Of a stretch of 64,000 bases of DNA, positions 10,595 to 20,561 are shown in pieces; position 1 is the stretch's first letter; the number at the start of each line of letters is the position of its first letter. A program made the position numbers and the translations under genes. Source of the DNA: an uncultured Pelagibacteraceae bacterium (GTDB taxonomy: Bacteria; Pseudomonadota; Alphaproteobacteria; Pelagibacterales; AG-422-B15); NCBI GenBank assembly GCA_902610585.1, contig CACLWE010000001.1:1-64000 (forward strand), given 5' to 3'. Below the pieces are notes generated by a model that saw only the letters and a program-made list of their open reading frames with translations, had not been told where the DNA came from and searched no databases.

Positions 10595-11614
10595 TTACCT
10601 ATTATCCATTACATCCTGTATTGATTTTCCCATATCAATTATAGTTTTTTCAAACGGTATAGGTGTCCATGAAAATACATCTACTGTTTGTGAGTTATCC
10701 ATAGTTATTTTCTGATTTAAAAATGTCTTCATGGTCTTCATTTCAGCACTAAATAAAGCAAGAAATTTTACCACAAAGTCCGGAAGAGTTTTGGTTGTAA
10801 CCTTTGGAAAACCATTAGTACTTAATGTCTTAGCAATATCAAGTAAGGGAACTGACTCATTTGATGTGCAAGCAAAACGCTTTCCATTAGACTTGCTATT
10901 TTTAATTGCTTCAACTTGAAGTTTGGCTATGTCTCTAACATCGACATAATTCATATATATGTTTGGAACCGCTGGAATCTCTCTTGTAAGAAAACGCTTA
11001 ATGGTATCAGTAGATGTTCCGCCAATATCATCACTTAATGAGGGCCCTAAAACAAAGGATGGATTAATAACGGTCATATCGAATATTTTTTCAGTTTGCG
11101 ACTCCATAAAATCCCACGCTGCTTTTTCAGCTATCGTTTTACTTTTCACATAAGGTGTCACATTTTTTCCTTCAATATTAGTCCAATCATTATGATCAAA
11201 AACTTTATCTGGATCGTCGTGACCATATTGTATTGCTGCAACCGACGACGTGAGTATTAATTTTTTAATATTTGCCTTTTTTGCTGCTTTAAGTGCTCTA
11301 ATAGTACCTTCTTTTGCGGGGATAATTACATCATTTTCATTTTTTGGTTCCTTAAAGGGAAATGGAGAGGCAACGTGTAAAACATAGCTACATCCAATCA
11401 TTGCATCATTCCAGCCTTCATCTTCATTTAGATTAAGCTGACAAAATTCGAGGTTATTTTTAGCATCTACCTCTTTAGCTATTGCCTGCCTTACTTCTGC
11501 TTCACGATTTTCAGAGCGTAATGACGTTCTAACTGAGTACCCTTTTTTGAGTAATTCAGCTATGCAATGCTGGGCAATGTAACCTGAACCTCCCGTAACT
11601 AAAACTTTTTCCAT
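10595..11614 (-). CDS. NAD-dependent epimerase/dihydroflavonol-4-reductase-like protein, copy 1
   Basis: VLVTGGSGYIAQHCI Rossmann motif, TSSVAAIQYG, YVKSKTIAEKAAW; clear paralog of the adjacent 11623..12630 gene. Confidence 0.88.
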   Translation of the reverse strand: MEKVLVTGGSGYIAQHCIAELLKKGYSVRTSLRSENREAEVRQAIAKEVDAKNNLEFCQLNLNEDEGWNDAMIGCSYVLHVASPFPFKEPKNENDVIIPAKEGTIRALKAAKKANIKKLILTSSVAAIQYGHDDPDKVFDHNDWTNIEGKNVTPYVKSKTIAEKAAWDFMESQTEKIFDMTVINPSFVLGPSLSDDIGGTSTDTIKRFLTREIPAVPNIYMNYVDVRDIAKLQVEAIKNSKSNGKRFACTSNESVPLLDIAKTLSTNGFPKVTTKTLPDFVVKFLALFSAEMKTMKTFLNQKITMDNSQTVDVFSWTPIPFEKTIIDMGKSIQDVMDNR

Positions 11615-11622
11615 ATATTATT

Positions 11623-12630
11623 CTACTTTCCAAGTATCTTACCCATGGATAGCGCCATGTCACTTATTGTTTTTTCAACTGGTATAGGTTCCCAGTTAAA
11701 AATAGAAACTGTTGAGCTGTTATCAGTTTTATAACTACCTCTTTTGATATTTTTTAAAATACCTTTCATTTGTAAATTGAACAATGCAAAAACTCTTAAT
11801 AAAAAGGTTGGTAAAATTTTAGTTGAAACTTTTTCAAAGCCACTATCTTTTACAATCTTTGCAATTTTTGTAATATGATAATCATTTGTTGAAGTTGTGA
11901 GTATTCTTTTACCATCGCTGGCTTCTGATTTAAGAGCCTTTACATGCAACATAGCTGTATCTCTTACGTCAGATATATGCATATATACATCAGGTAATGC
12001 AGGAATTTTTCCAAGTATCAGTCGAGCCATAAAACTAGCAGACGCACCCATGGTATCATTGCTTAATAGTGGACCCATGACAAAACCTGGATGAATAGTT
12101 GTCATTTTTAGATCTTTGTTTTCTGGTAAATTAATAAATTCCCATGCAGCTTTTTCAGCTAAAGTTTTACTTTTATTATATGCACCGACATCTTTATCTG
12201 TGTTGGTCCAATCATGACTGCTACAAATTTTTTGATTATGTCCGTAGGCAATAGCAACAATTGACGATGTAAGAACAACTTTTTTTATACCAGCTTTTTT
12301 TGCAGCTTTAAGAGCTCGCATTGTTCCTTCTGTGGCTGGCTTTATGAGCTCATTTTCATTTTTTGGTTCTCCAACTATGAACGGCGAAGCTAAATGCATC
12401 ACATAATCACAATCAGATGCACAACTGTCCCAACCTTCATCGGACATTAGATCAAGTTTACAAAATTCTAAATTGTTGTCTGGTATTTCCTTTTTTACTG
12501 CTTCTCGTACTTCATTTTCTCTATTCATACTTCGTAGAGAACCCTTAACAGCATATCCATTTTTCAATAATTCAGTTATGCAGTGTAGTGCTATGTAACC
12601 TGATGCTCCTGTGACTAAAACCTTCTCCAC
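11623..12630 (-). CDS. NAD-dependent epimerase/dihydroflavonol-4-reductase-like protein, copy 2
   Basis: VLVTGASGYIALHCI, TSSIVAIAYGH, YNKSKTLAEKAAW; tandem paralog of 10595..11614. Confidence 0.88.
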   Translation of the reverse strand: MEKVLVTGASGYIALHCITELLKNGYAVKGSLRSMNRENEVREAVKKEIPDNNLEFCKLDLMSDEGWDSCASDCDYVMHLASPFIVGEPKNENELIKPATEGTMRALKAAKKAGIKKVVLTSSIVAIAYGHNQKICSSHDWTNTDKDVGAYNKSKTLAEKAAWEFINLPENKDLKMTTIHPGFVMGPLLSNDTMGASASFMARLILGKIPALPDVYMHISDVRDTAMLHVKALKSEASDGKRILTTSTNDYHITKIAKIVKDSGFEKVSTKILPTFLLRVFALFNLQMKGILKNIKRGSYKTDNSSTVSIFNWEPIPVEKTISDMALSMGKILGK

Positions 12631-12750
12631 TAAAACTCCTAAGTATCTGTATTCATTTAATAAAATCTTGATAAATAATTACTTGTATTGATTACCTTTA
12701 TAATTATGTATTAAAATATATAAAATAATTTTTACAAGAGGTTTTTAAAC

Positions 12751-13485
12751 ATGGATTATCAAACTAGAGCTCAATCAACGCCAGCAATCGACGAAGGTCT
12801 AAGACAGTATATGATGAGTGTTTATAATTACATGGCATCTGGTTTGGCCTTAACAGGTTTGGTTGCATATATGTTATTTCAAGCAACCGCAGTAATGGGT
12901 CCAACAGGAGAAATTGTTGGCCTTACAAATTTGGGTGTGACCCTTTATACTGGTCCAATGATGTGGGTTGTTGCGTTAGCACCTCTTGGAATTGTGATGT
13001 ATATGAGTTTTGGAATAAGAGGTATGTCTGCTTCTAGAGCACAGACAATGTTTTGGATATTTGCATTTTTAATGGGTTTATCACTCTCTACAATTTTCCT
13101 AACTTACACTGGTGCAAGTATAGCTAGAGTATTCTTCATTACAGCAAGTACCTTTGGCGCAATGAGTATATATGGTTATACAACAAAAAGAGATTTAACT
13201 AATTTTGGATCATTTCTATTTATGGGACTGATCGGAATTATAATTGCATCAATTGTAAATATCTTCATGCAATCACCTGCATTATATTATGGAATATCTA
13301 TTCTTGGAGTTCTAATTTTTGTTGGTTTGACAGCTTACGATACTCAAAAGATAAAAAATATGTATATGGCATATGATAGCGGTGAAGTCGCTGCAAAGAA
13401 AGCTATTATGGGCGCATTAACACTTTATTTAGATTTTATAAATCTATTTATAATGTTGTTAAGACTTTTTGGCCAAAGAAGATAA
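12751..13485 (+). CDS. Bax inhibitor-1/YccA family membrane protein
   Basis: Seven hydrophobic segments; LRQYMMSVYNYMASGLALTGLVAY, GLTAYDTQKIKNMY, LYLDFINLFIMLLRLFG are BI-1 family signatures. Confidence 0.95.
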   Translation: MDYQTRAQSTPAIDEGLRQYMMSVYNYMASGLALTGLVAYMLFQATAVMGPTGEIVGLTNLGVTLYTGPMMWVVALAPLGIVMYMSFGIRGMSASRAQTMFWIFAFLMGLSLSTIFLTYTGASIARVFFITASTFGAMSIYGYTTKRDLTNFGSFLFMGLIGIIIASIVNIFMQSPALYYGISILGVLIFVGLTAYDTQKIKNMYMAYDSGEVAAKKAIMGALTLYLDFINLFIMLLRLFGQRR

Positions 13486-13487
13486 GT

Positions 13488-13841
13488 TCAGGCGATACGT
13501 TTTACAGAAACTTTAAGATATTTTGTAATATCTGAAAGATATTCACTTTCCTTGATTTTTTTATTATTAAAATCGATTAATGTGAATGTTATATGCTTTC
13601 CTCTATTTTTATTTTTAATTATTCTTAAAAAAGCATTCTCGAAAGTACTGCGATAAATTGAAAAAACTGCATTGTATTTTCCATGATCTATTGCATAGTC
13701 TTTCCAATGTCCTTGGCTGACTTTTTGTGCGTATACTGAAAGTATCAGATTAAGTTCGGTTTTATGAAAACTCGTAAATTTATTTCTTGATCGACTAGAG
13801 CTTTTGATGGTTTGGCCAGTACTGATATTATGTATTGTCAT
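13488..13841 (-). CDS. DUF2794 family protein
   Basis: F.KTELNLILSVYAQKVSQGHWKDYAIDHGKYNAVFSIYR is the characteristic block of this alphaproteobacterial family. Confidence 0.75.
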   Translation of the reverse strand: MTIHNISTGQTIKSSSRSRNKFTSFHKTELNLILSVYAQKVSQGHWKDYAIDHGKYNAVFSIYRSTFENAFLRIIKNKNRGKHITFTLIDFNNKKIKESEYLSDITKYLKVSVKRIA

Positions 13842-13922
13842 AGTTATCTTATGTTATCTTGAAAAATATGTAAAAAACACTGAAAATAGGGAAAATTTTT
13901 GAGATAACCTCACTTAAATTGC

Positions 13923-13952
13923 CTTGAATTTCGATGGATAATTCCAATATAG
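13923..13952 (+). promoter_or_regulatory. Putative sigma-32-type heat-shock promoter of htpG
   Basis: CTTGAA (13923-13928), 15-nt spacer, then CCAATATAG, resembling CTTGAA-N(13-17)-CCxxATxTA; directly upstream of htpG. Confidence 0.5.
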
Positions 13953-13970
13953 TTTTTGAGAGTAAATATT

Positions 13971-15857
13971 ATGCCTAAATCAGAAAAATTAGAATTCCAA
14001 ACAGAAGTCAGCCAGTTGCTGAAATTAATGATCAATTCTGTTTACTCAGAAAAAGAAGTATTTGTAAGAGAGCTTGTCTCCAATGCCTCAGACGCGTGTG
14101 ATAAACTTAGATATTTGGCTAATACTAAAGAAAAGTTAATCAAAGATGATCCAAATTTTAAAATACAGATTGCGATTGATAAAAAAAGTAATTTGATATC
14201 AATTTCCGATAACGGAATTGGTATGAATAAAAAAGATCTCGTGTCTAATCTAGGGACTATTGCTCGTTCTGGTACTGCCCATTTTTTGAAAGAATTATCT
14301 GAGTCAAAGACTAAAGACTTATCTCTTATTGGTCAATTTGGTGTTGGTTTCTATTCCGCTTTTATGGTTGCTGCACAAACAAAAGTTATTACACGAAAAG
14401 CTGGAGAAAATAAGATATGGGTATGGACTTCTGATGGAGAAAGCAGTTTTACAATTGAGGAAACTGAAGACACGAGTCTTATTGCTTCAAATAGAGGAAC
14501 AACAATTGAACTAACTTTAACAAAGGACTCAAAAGAATATTTAGATAAAGATAGAATTCAAAATATAATTAGAAAGTATTCTGATCATATAAGTATTCCA
14601 ATCTATATCAATGATGGTACTGAAAAAGAAGATGAAACCTTGGAGTCTGTCAATTCTGCATCAGCAATTTGGACAAGACCTAAAAATAAAATTTCAGCGG
14701 AGCAATACAAAGAGTTTTATAATCATGCAGGACAAATGTTTGATGACCCCTGGATGACATCACACTACAAAGCTGAAGGTAAAATTGAGTACACAGTTTT
14801 GAATTTTATTCCATCAACAAAGCCCTTTGATTTATATGACCCCGCTAGAGAAAATAGACTAAAACTTTACGTCAAAAGAGTATTCATAACTGATAATTGT
14901 CCTGAACTTATTCCTCCCTATCTTCGATTTCTTCGTGGCATAATTGACTCGGAAGATTTACCATTAAATATTAGTCGTGAAATGCTTCAAAATAATCCTG
15001 TTGTAACTAAAATTAGATCATCGCTGGTTAAACGAACAATATCTGATTTAAAAAAGAAATTAGCTAAAGATAGAGAGTCATACGAAAAATTTTGGGAAAA
15101 TTTTGGCCCAGTTCTTAAAGAGGGCATTTATGAGGATTTTGAAAGAAAAGATTCAATCTTAGAAATTTCATTATTTAAAAGCTCCAAGTCTAGCAAACTG
15201 ATAACATTAAATGAGTACATAGAATCAATGGGAAAAAAACAAAAAGATATTTATTTTATGACAGGGGATAATTATGAAAATATAATCAATAATCCAAGCT
15301 TAGAAGGCTACAAGTCAAGAGGTATTAATGTCTTGATATTAGATGATCCTGTAGATAGTTTTTGGACATCATCAACACCTGCGTATCTTGAGAAAAATTT
15401 CAAATCAGTGACTAGGGGCGCTGATGATCTTGAAAAAATTGATGGTGAAAAAAAAGACAGTAAGGAAAAAAAGTCTACAGAACCTCTCATAAATTTATTA
15501 AAAGAAAAATTAAAAGATAAAGTAAAAGATGTCAGAATTTCATCAAGACTTACTGACAGTGCGGTATGCTTAGTCAGTGATGAAGGAGCAATGGACCCTC
15601 AACTTGAAAAAATTCTTCAACAGCATAATCAACTCAATCAAGGTTTATCGTTAAAGGTTATGGAAATAAATCCAAATCACAAACTTATAAAAAAGCTATC
15701 TAAAATGAGCAAAGATAAGAACAAGATTGGAGAAGTAGAAAATATTTCTATTTTGTTATATGAACAATCAAAAATTCTTGATGGTGAAAAACCTTCAGAT
15801 CCAATTGAGTTTTCAAAAAAATTGATAAATACAATTTATAGTGCAATTGAAAATTAG
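13971..15857 (+). CDS. htpG: Molecular chaperone HtpG (Hsp90)
   Basis: EKEVFVRELVSNASDACDKLRY, SDNGIGM, GQFGVGFYSAFMVA motifs; ATG at 13971 preferred over the track's TTG at 13956. Confidence 0.97.
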   Translation: MPKSEKLEFQTEVSQLLKLMINSVYSEKEVFVRELVSNASDACDKLRYLANTKEKLIKDDPNFKIQIAIDKKSNLISISDNGIGMNKKDLVSNLGTIARSGTAHFLKELSESKTKDLSLIGQFGVGFYSAFMVAAQTKVITRKAGENKIWVWTSDGESSFTIEETEDTSLIASNRGTTIELTLTKDSKEYLDKDRIQNIIRKYSDHISIPIYINDGTEKEDETLESVNSASAIWTRPKNKISAEQYKEFYNHAGQMFDDPWMTSHYKAEGKIEYTVLNFIPSTKPFDLYDPARENRLKLYVKRVFITDNCPELIPPYLRFLRGIIDSEDLPLNISREMLQNNPVVTKIRSSLVKRTISDLKKKLAKDRESYEKFWENFGPVLKEGIYEDFERKDSILEISLFKSSKSSKLITLNEYIESMGKKQKDIYFMTGDNYENIINNPSLEGYKSRGINVLILDDPVDSFWTSSTPAYLEKNFKSVTRGADDLEKIDGEKKDSKEKKSTEPLINLLKEKLKDKVKDVRISSRLTDSAVCLVSDEGAMDPQLEKILQQHNQLNQGLSLKVMEINPNHKLIKKLSKMSKDKNKIGEVENISILLYEQSKILDGEKPSDPIEFSKKLINTIYSAIEN

Positions 15858-15925
15858 ATCTGAAATTAGTACTATTTTAATTTTTATTTTGAAGTATAAT
15901 TTATAGTCAAACAAAAGGAAAAAGT

Positions 15926-16555
15926 ATGTTTAAAAATATTATTATCTCTCTATCTTTACTGTTAATGTCACTTTCATTCAGTAATGCCACAGAACTTAAC
16001 GAACAAGTTTTTTATAATGGCGAAATAAAAAATGCTTATAATCAAAATGATCTTCCTGTATTACCAGGTAATTGGAAAGTATATGATTTAGAAAAATCTG
16101 GTAGTGTTCCATCAGGAAATTTCTACGTTTATGCAACTTTAGTTCCTGAGGATGTTGGCCCTACCGACAATGCATTTAATTTTGATGGAATTAATTATGC
16201 GGTCTTGGGATCAAAATCTGAAGAGACTTCATATAGAAAATCATTCTATGCTTGTGATGCAGGATGGATTACTGATGCTGATGTGACAACCTCAAATATT
16301 GATTCCAGAGGCTCTGGAAATTTTGAAGAAACATGCTCAGTAATCGGAGAAATTAACCCTTTTTATACTTTTTTTTATACAGATTGTGACGAAATCTGTG
16401 TCGAAGTAAATTTTACATTGCATAGACAAAACTACAGTATAAGCGAAGGAGATTTTGCATCAGCATCTGATCAAATTTTTAAAGCAATTAGAAATACTGT
16501 AAATGGTCAGGGGTCAAGTGACCTTAGTCAAATTCTATCAAATTATAAATCCTAA
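15926..16555 (+). CDS. Hypothetical secreted protein
   Basis: Intact ORF with AAGGAAAAAGT upstream; signal peptide MFKNIIISLSLLLMSLSFSNA; four cysteines in the mature part; no family recognised. Confidence 0.7.
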   Translation: MFKNIIISLSLLLMSLSFSNATELNEQVFYNGEIKNAYNQNDLPVLPGNWKVYDLEKSGSVPSGNFYVYATLVPEDVGPTDNAFNFDGINYAVLGSKSEETSYRKSFYACDAGWITDADVTTSNIDSRGSGNFEETCSVIGEINPFYTFFYTDCDEICVEVNFTLHRQNYSISEGDFASASDQIFKAIRNTVNGQGSSDLSQILSNYKS

Positions 16556-16561
16556 TTGGAT

Positions 16562-19243
16562 TTAAGAATTTACTAATTCTTTTAAAACATATTGTAGAAT
16601 GCCACCGCTGTTGAGATATTCTACTTCTGTAGATGTATTTACTAATAGTTTTATCTCAGTGGTTATATTTTTACCGTTTTTATAGACTATCATTGCATTA
16701 TAAAAAGATTGAGGTTTTAAATTATTTTTGATACCACTTATTGTTATTTTTTCTGGGCCTTCTAATTTTAGAGATTTTCTATTCTCACCATCTTTGAATA
16801 CAAAAGGAAGTACGCCCATTCCGATTAAGTTAGATCTATGTATTCTTTCATAAGATTCAGCAATTACCGCTTTAACACCAAGCAAATTTGTTCCTTTTGC
16901 TGCCCAGTCTCTTGATGAGCCCATTCCATAATCTTTTCCCGCAATGACAACTAATGGTGTTTTTGATTTATTGTATTTCATTGAGGCGTCATAAATTGAC
17001 ATTTGTTTTTTAGATGGATAATGAATGGTATAACCACCTTCAATGTTATCTAACATTTCATTTTTTATTCTAATATTTGCAAAAGTACCCCTCATCATTA
17101 TCTCATGATTTCCTCTTCTGGCACCAAACGAGTTAAAATCAATTTTTTTAATTTTCTTTAATTTAAGATAATCACCCGCAGGACTATCTTCCTTAATGGC
17201 TCCAGCAGGGCTGATGTGGTCTGTTGTTACAGAATCACCAAATATTCCAAGAATATTCGCACCTTTAATGTCAGAGATACTATTTAATTCTGAATTTTTA
17301 AAAAATGGTGGATGTTGTACGTAGGTGGATTTTTTATTCCATTTATATGTTAAACCACTTGGAGATTTTACTGTATTCCATTTCTTGTCACCTTTAAAAA
17401 CATTTTTGTAACGTTGCTTATATAAATTTGAATTAATAATTTTATTCATTACCATTTTTATCTCTTTTGACTTTGGCCAAATATCTTTAAGATAAACAGG
17501 TTGGTTGTTTTTTCCATAACCTATTGGATCCTTTGTTAAGTTAATCTTAGTTGAACCGGCCAGGGCGTAGGCAACAACAAGAGGAGGTGATGCGAGGTAA
17601 TTAGCCTTTACGAAAGGATTAATTCTACCTTCGAAATTTCTATTACCCGATAAAACACCACTTACAATTAAGTCATTTTTTGTAATAGCGTCAGAAATAT
17701 TCTCATCGAGTGGGCCAGAATTTCCAATACAAGTTGTACAACCAAAGCCTACCAAATTAAAACCAAGTTTATCAAGATGTTCTTGTAGTCCTGATTTCAT
17801 TAAGTAATCAGTCACTACTTTTGATCCCGGGGCTAAAGATGTTTTTACCCAAGGCTTGCTTTTAAGCCCCATCTTAATTGCTTTTTGCGCGAGAATTCCA
17901 GCCCCAATCATTACACTTGGATTGGAAGTATTAGTACAACTTGTGATAGCCGCAATAGCGACATGTCCATTGTCAATTTGAAATTTTTCATTTTTAACAC
18001 TTATGGGGTTGTCAATTTGCTTTTTACCAAATTCTTTTTCAAAAGATTTTATAAATGTATCGGATACATTTGATAATAAAATTTTGTCTTGTGGTCGTTT
18101 TGGTCCAGCTAAACTTGGTTCGATACTAGATAAATCTAATTTCATAGTTTCCGTGTAAACTCTTTTGCTTTTTTTGTAGTCTTCCCATAAATCTTGAACC
18201 TTCGCATATTTTTCGACAAGTTTGATTTCTTCAGAGGACCTACCGCTAACTTTTAAAAATTTAATTGTTTCTTCATCAATCGGAAAAAAACCACATGTTG
18301 CACCATATTCAGGTGCCATATTTGAAATTGTTGCCCTATCAGGAACCGATAATTCTTTAAGACCAGCACCATAAAATTCTACAAACTTTCCTACAACCCC
18401 TTTTTGTCTTAGTTGTTCAGTGATTGTTAAAACCAGATCTGTGGCTGTAATACCTTCCTTTATTTTTCCTTTTATCTCAAATCCTATAACTTCTGGAACG
18501 ACCATTGAAATTGGCTGGCCTAACATCGCAGCCTCAGCCTCTATTCCGCCTACTCCCCATCCAAGCACAGATAAACCATTTATCATAGTCGTATGGCTGT
18601 CTGTTCCAACCACAGTGTCTGGATAAGCTAAATTCAAATTTCTATTTTTAATTTTTTTCTTCTCAGACCAAACAGTCTTGGCAAGATATTCCAGATTTAC
18701 CTGGTGGCAAATACCTGTACCAGGTGGTACAACACGAAAGTTGTTGAAGGATTTTTGCCCCCATCTCAAGAATTCATATCTTTCAATGTTTCTTTTATAT
18801 TCTAAATCTACATTTGCTTTGTAGGAAGTTGCTGAGCCGTACTTATCAACCATCACGGAGTGATCTATCACCAGATCAACTGGCGATAAAGGATTTACTT
18901 TTTTAGGGTCTCCTTTCTCACTCATAATTGCAGACCTCATAGATGCAAGGTCAACAACAGCTGGTACACCTGTAAAATCCTGCATTAAGACTCTTGCAGG
19001 TCTAAAATTGATTTCTCTATTGATTTTTTTATCAGTTTTCCAGTTATCAAAATCTTTGATGTCATCTACACTGACAGTAGTGCCATCCTCGTTTCTTATG
19101 AGATTCTCCAAGAGTACTTTTATTGAAAATGGCAATGAAGAGATGTTTTTAAGACCATTTTTTTCAGCAGCTTTGAAGCTGAAATAGGTGTAGGTTTTTT
19201 TTCCTATTTTTAGTGTTTTTTTTGTCTTAAAGCTGTCGTACAT
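16562..19243 (-). CDS. acnA: Aconitate hydratase
   Basis: VVGTDSHTTMINGLSVLGWGVGGIEAEAAMLGQP, TSCTNTSNPSVMIGAG, GDSVTTDHISPAG, GKDYGMGSSRDWAAKG. Confidence 0.98.
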   Translation of the reverse strand: MYDSFKTKKTLKIGKKTYTYFSFKAAEKNGLKNISSLPFSIKVLLENLIRNEDGTTVSVDDIKDFDNWKTDKKINREINFRPARVLMQDFTGVPAVVDLASMRSAIMSEKGDPKKVNPLSPVDLVIDHSVMVDKYGSATSYKANVDLEYKRNIERYEFLRWGQKSFNNFRVVPPGTGICHQVNLEYLAKTVWSEKKKIKNRNLNLAYPDTVVGTDSHTTMINGLSVLGWGVGGIEAEAAMLGQPISMVVPEVIGFEIKGKIKEGITATDLVLTITEQLRQKGVVGKFVEFYGAGLKELSVPDRATISNMAPEYGATCGFFPIDEETIKFLKVSGRSSEEIKLVEKYAKVQDLWEDYKKSKRVYTETMKLDLSSIEPSLAGPKRPQDKILLSNVSDTFIKSFEKEFGKKQIDNPISVKNEKFQIDNGHVAIAAITSCTNTSNPSVMIGAGILAQKAIKMGLKSKPWVKTSLAPGSKVVTDYLMKSGLQEHLDKLGFNLVGFGCTTCIGNSGPLDENISDAITKNDLIVSGVLSGNRNFEGRINPFVKANYLASPPLVVAYALAGSTKINLTKDPIGYGKNNQPVYLKDIWPKSKEIKMVMNKIINSNLYKQRYKNVFKGDKKWNTVKSPSGLTYKWNKKSTYVQHPPFFKNSELNSISDIKGANILGIFGDSVTTDHISPAGAIKEDSPAGDYLKLKKIKKIDFNSFGARRGNHEIMMRGTFANIRIKNEMLDNIEGGYTIHYPSKKQMSIYDASMKYNKSKTPLVVIAGKDYGMGSSRDWAAKGTNLLGVKAVIAESYERIHRSNLIGMGVLPFVFKDGENRKSLKLEGPEKITISGIKNNLKPQSFYNAMIVYKNGKNITTEIKLLVNTSTEVEYLNSGGILQYVLKELVNS

Positions 19244-19302
19244 AGAGGTTTACTGCTGCTATATTTAGACTAATTTAACAAGCTATCAACATAAAGTTTA
19301 TA

Positions 19303-19902
19303 ATGAACGAACTAAAAATTGAGGATTTGAGCTGTAAAAGAGGAGAAAGCAAAGTTCTCAATAATATTAATCTTACTATTAAGTCTGGTGAAACATTGGT
19401 TGTAAAAGGACGAAATGGTTCTGGTAAAACTACCCTCTTAAGAATTTTATCCAATTTTATCACATCCTATCAGGGCAAGGTATCATTGAATGATCTGAGT
19501 ATACTTGAGGACAATTTATATAATAATAAATTTAACCTCATTGGCCAAAAGAACTCTCTTAAAGATAATCTTTCAATAAAAAAAAATTTAGAGCTATGGG
19601 ATATTATCTTTAATGAAACTCTTGATCATGTAAAACTACTGGAACACGATAATCTGGATCATTTAATTAATAGAGATGTTGGCTCATTAAGTGATGGTCA
19701 AAAAAAATGTATTTCTCTTTACAGACTAAACTATAATAAATATGAATTTTGGTTTTTAGATGAACCGTTTGTTTATCTTGATGAAGTCAACACAAACTTA
19801 CTAATAGAAAAAATTAATCGGTTTAACGAAAATATGGGAATAGTTATACTTACTTCCAATATTAACTTACCAAAAAAATTTCATAAGGAATTTAATATCT
19901 AA
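19303..19902 (+). CDS. ccmA: Heme exporter ATP-binding protein CcmA
   Basis: ABC ATPase Walker A (GRNGSGKTTLLRIL), LSDGQKK signature, WFLDEP; followed by ccmB and ccmC. Confidence 0.92.
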   Translation: MNELKIEDLSCKRGESKVLNNINLTIKSGETLVVKGRNGSGKTTLLRILSNFITSYQGKVSLNDLSILEDNLYNNKFNLIGQKNSLKDNLSIKKNLELWDIIFNETLDHVKLLEHDNLDHLINRDVGSLSDGQKKCISLYRLNYNKYEFWFLDEPFVYLDEVNTNLLIEKINRFNENMGIVILTSNINLPKKFHKEFNI

Positions 19903-19903
19903 T

Positions 19904-20527
19904 ATGTTAAACTTAATTAAAAGGGATCTATTATTATCGTTTTATTCAAGTGCTAATTTCTTTTTTACAGTATCTTTCTTTGTACTAATTTTAATATTAA
20001 TTCCATTTGCCATTGGTACTCAAAGTGATCAGCTTAAAAATTTGTTTAAAGGTGTAGTTTGGATTGCACTAGCTTTATCAATCATAATTACAGTTGATAG
20101 AATTTATAACGCTGATTATGAAGATGGTAATTTAGATATTATTATGCAGAAAAATAAGACGATAGAGTATTTAGTAATCAGCAAATATGTTACCCATTGG
20201 TTTATTTACTGCCTTCCACTCTTAGTAATCCTACCAATACTTAGTTTTCTATTTTATTTGGATTATTTAGAGACTATACAAATATTTATAAACTTATTCA
20301 TAGGTTCATTTGGCATGGTTTTTATTGCGAATTTTGTTAGCGCACTAACGCTCGGTGCCAAAAGAACAATTTTTTTGAAAGCAATTATAATGATACCGCT
20401 ATTCGTGCCTTTTATTATTTTTGGCTCTGATGCTGGTTCTTGGCCAATTCTATTGGGATTATCAATGCTTTCTTTTGTTATCTCTATATATGTAACCGCT
20501 TATGGTCTGCGTCTTTATGGAGAGTAG
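19904..20527 (+). CDS. ccmB: Heme exporter protein CcmB
   Basis: Multi-TM protein with PFAIGTQSDQLKNLFKGVVWIALALS..; position between ccmA and ccmC. Confidence 0.9.
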   Translation: MLNLIKRDLLLSFYSSANFFFTVSFFVLILILIPFAIGTQSDQLKNLFKGVVWIALALSIIITVDRIYNADYEDGNLDIIMQKNKTIEYLVISKYVTHWFIYCLPLLVILPILSFLFYLDYLETIQIFINLFIGSFGMVFIANFVSALTLGAKRTIFLKAIIMIPLFVPFIIFGSDAGSWPILLGLSMLSFVISIYVTAYGLRLYGE

Positions 20528-20561
20528 GCAATGCCTCAAGTCGTTATATATATAATAGAAA

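Noticed and set aside
12631-12750. ybhL-type RNA motif upstream of the Bax inhibitor-1 gene
   Set aside because: The interval is plain AT-rich DNA with no convincing stem structure.
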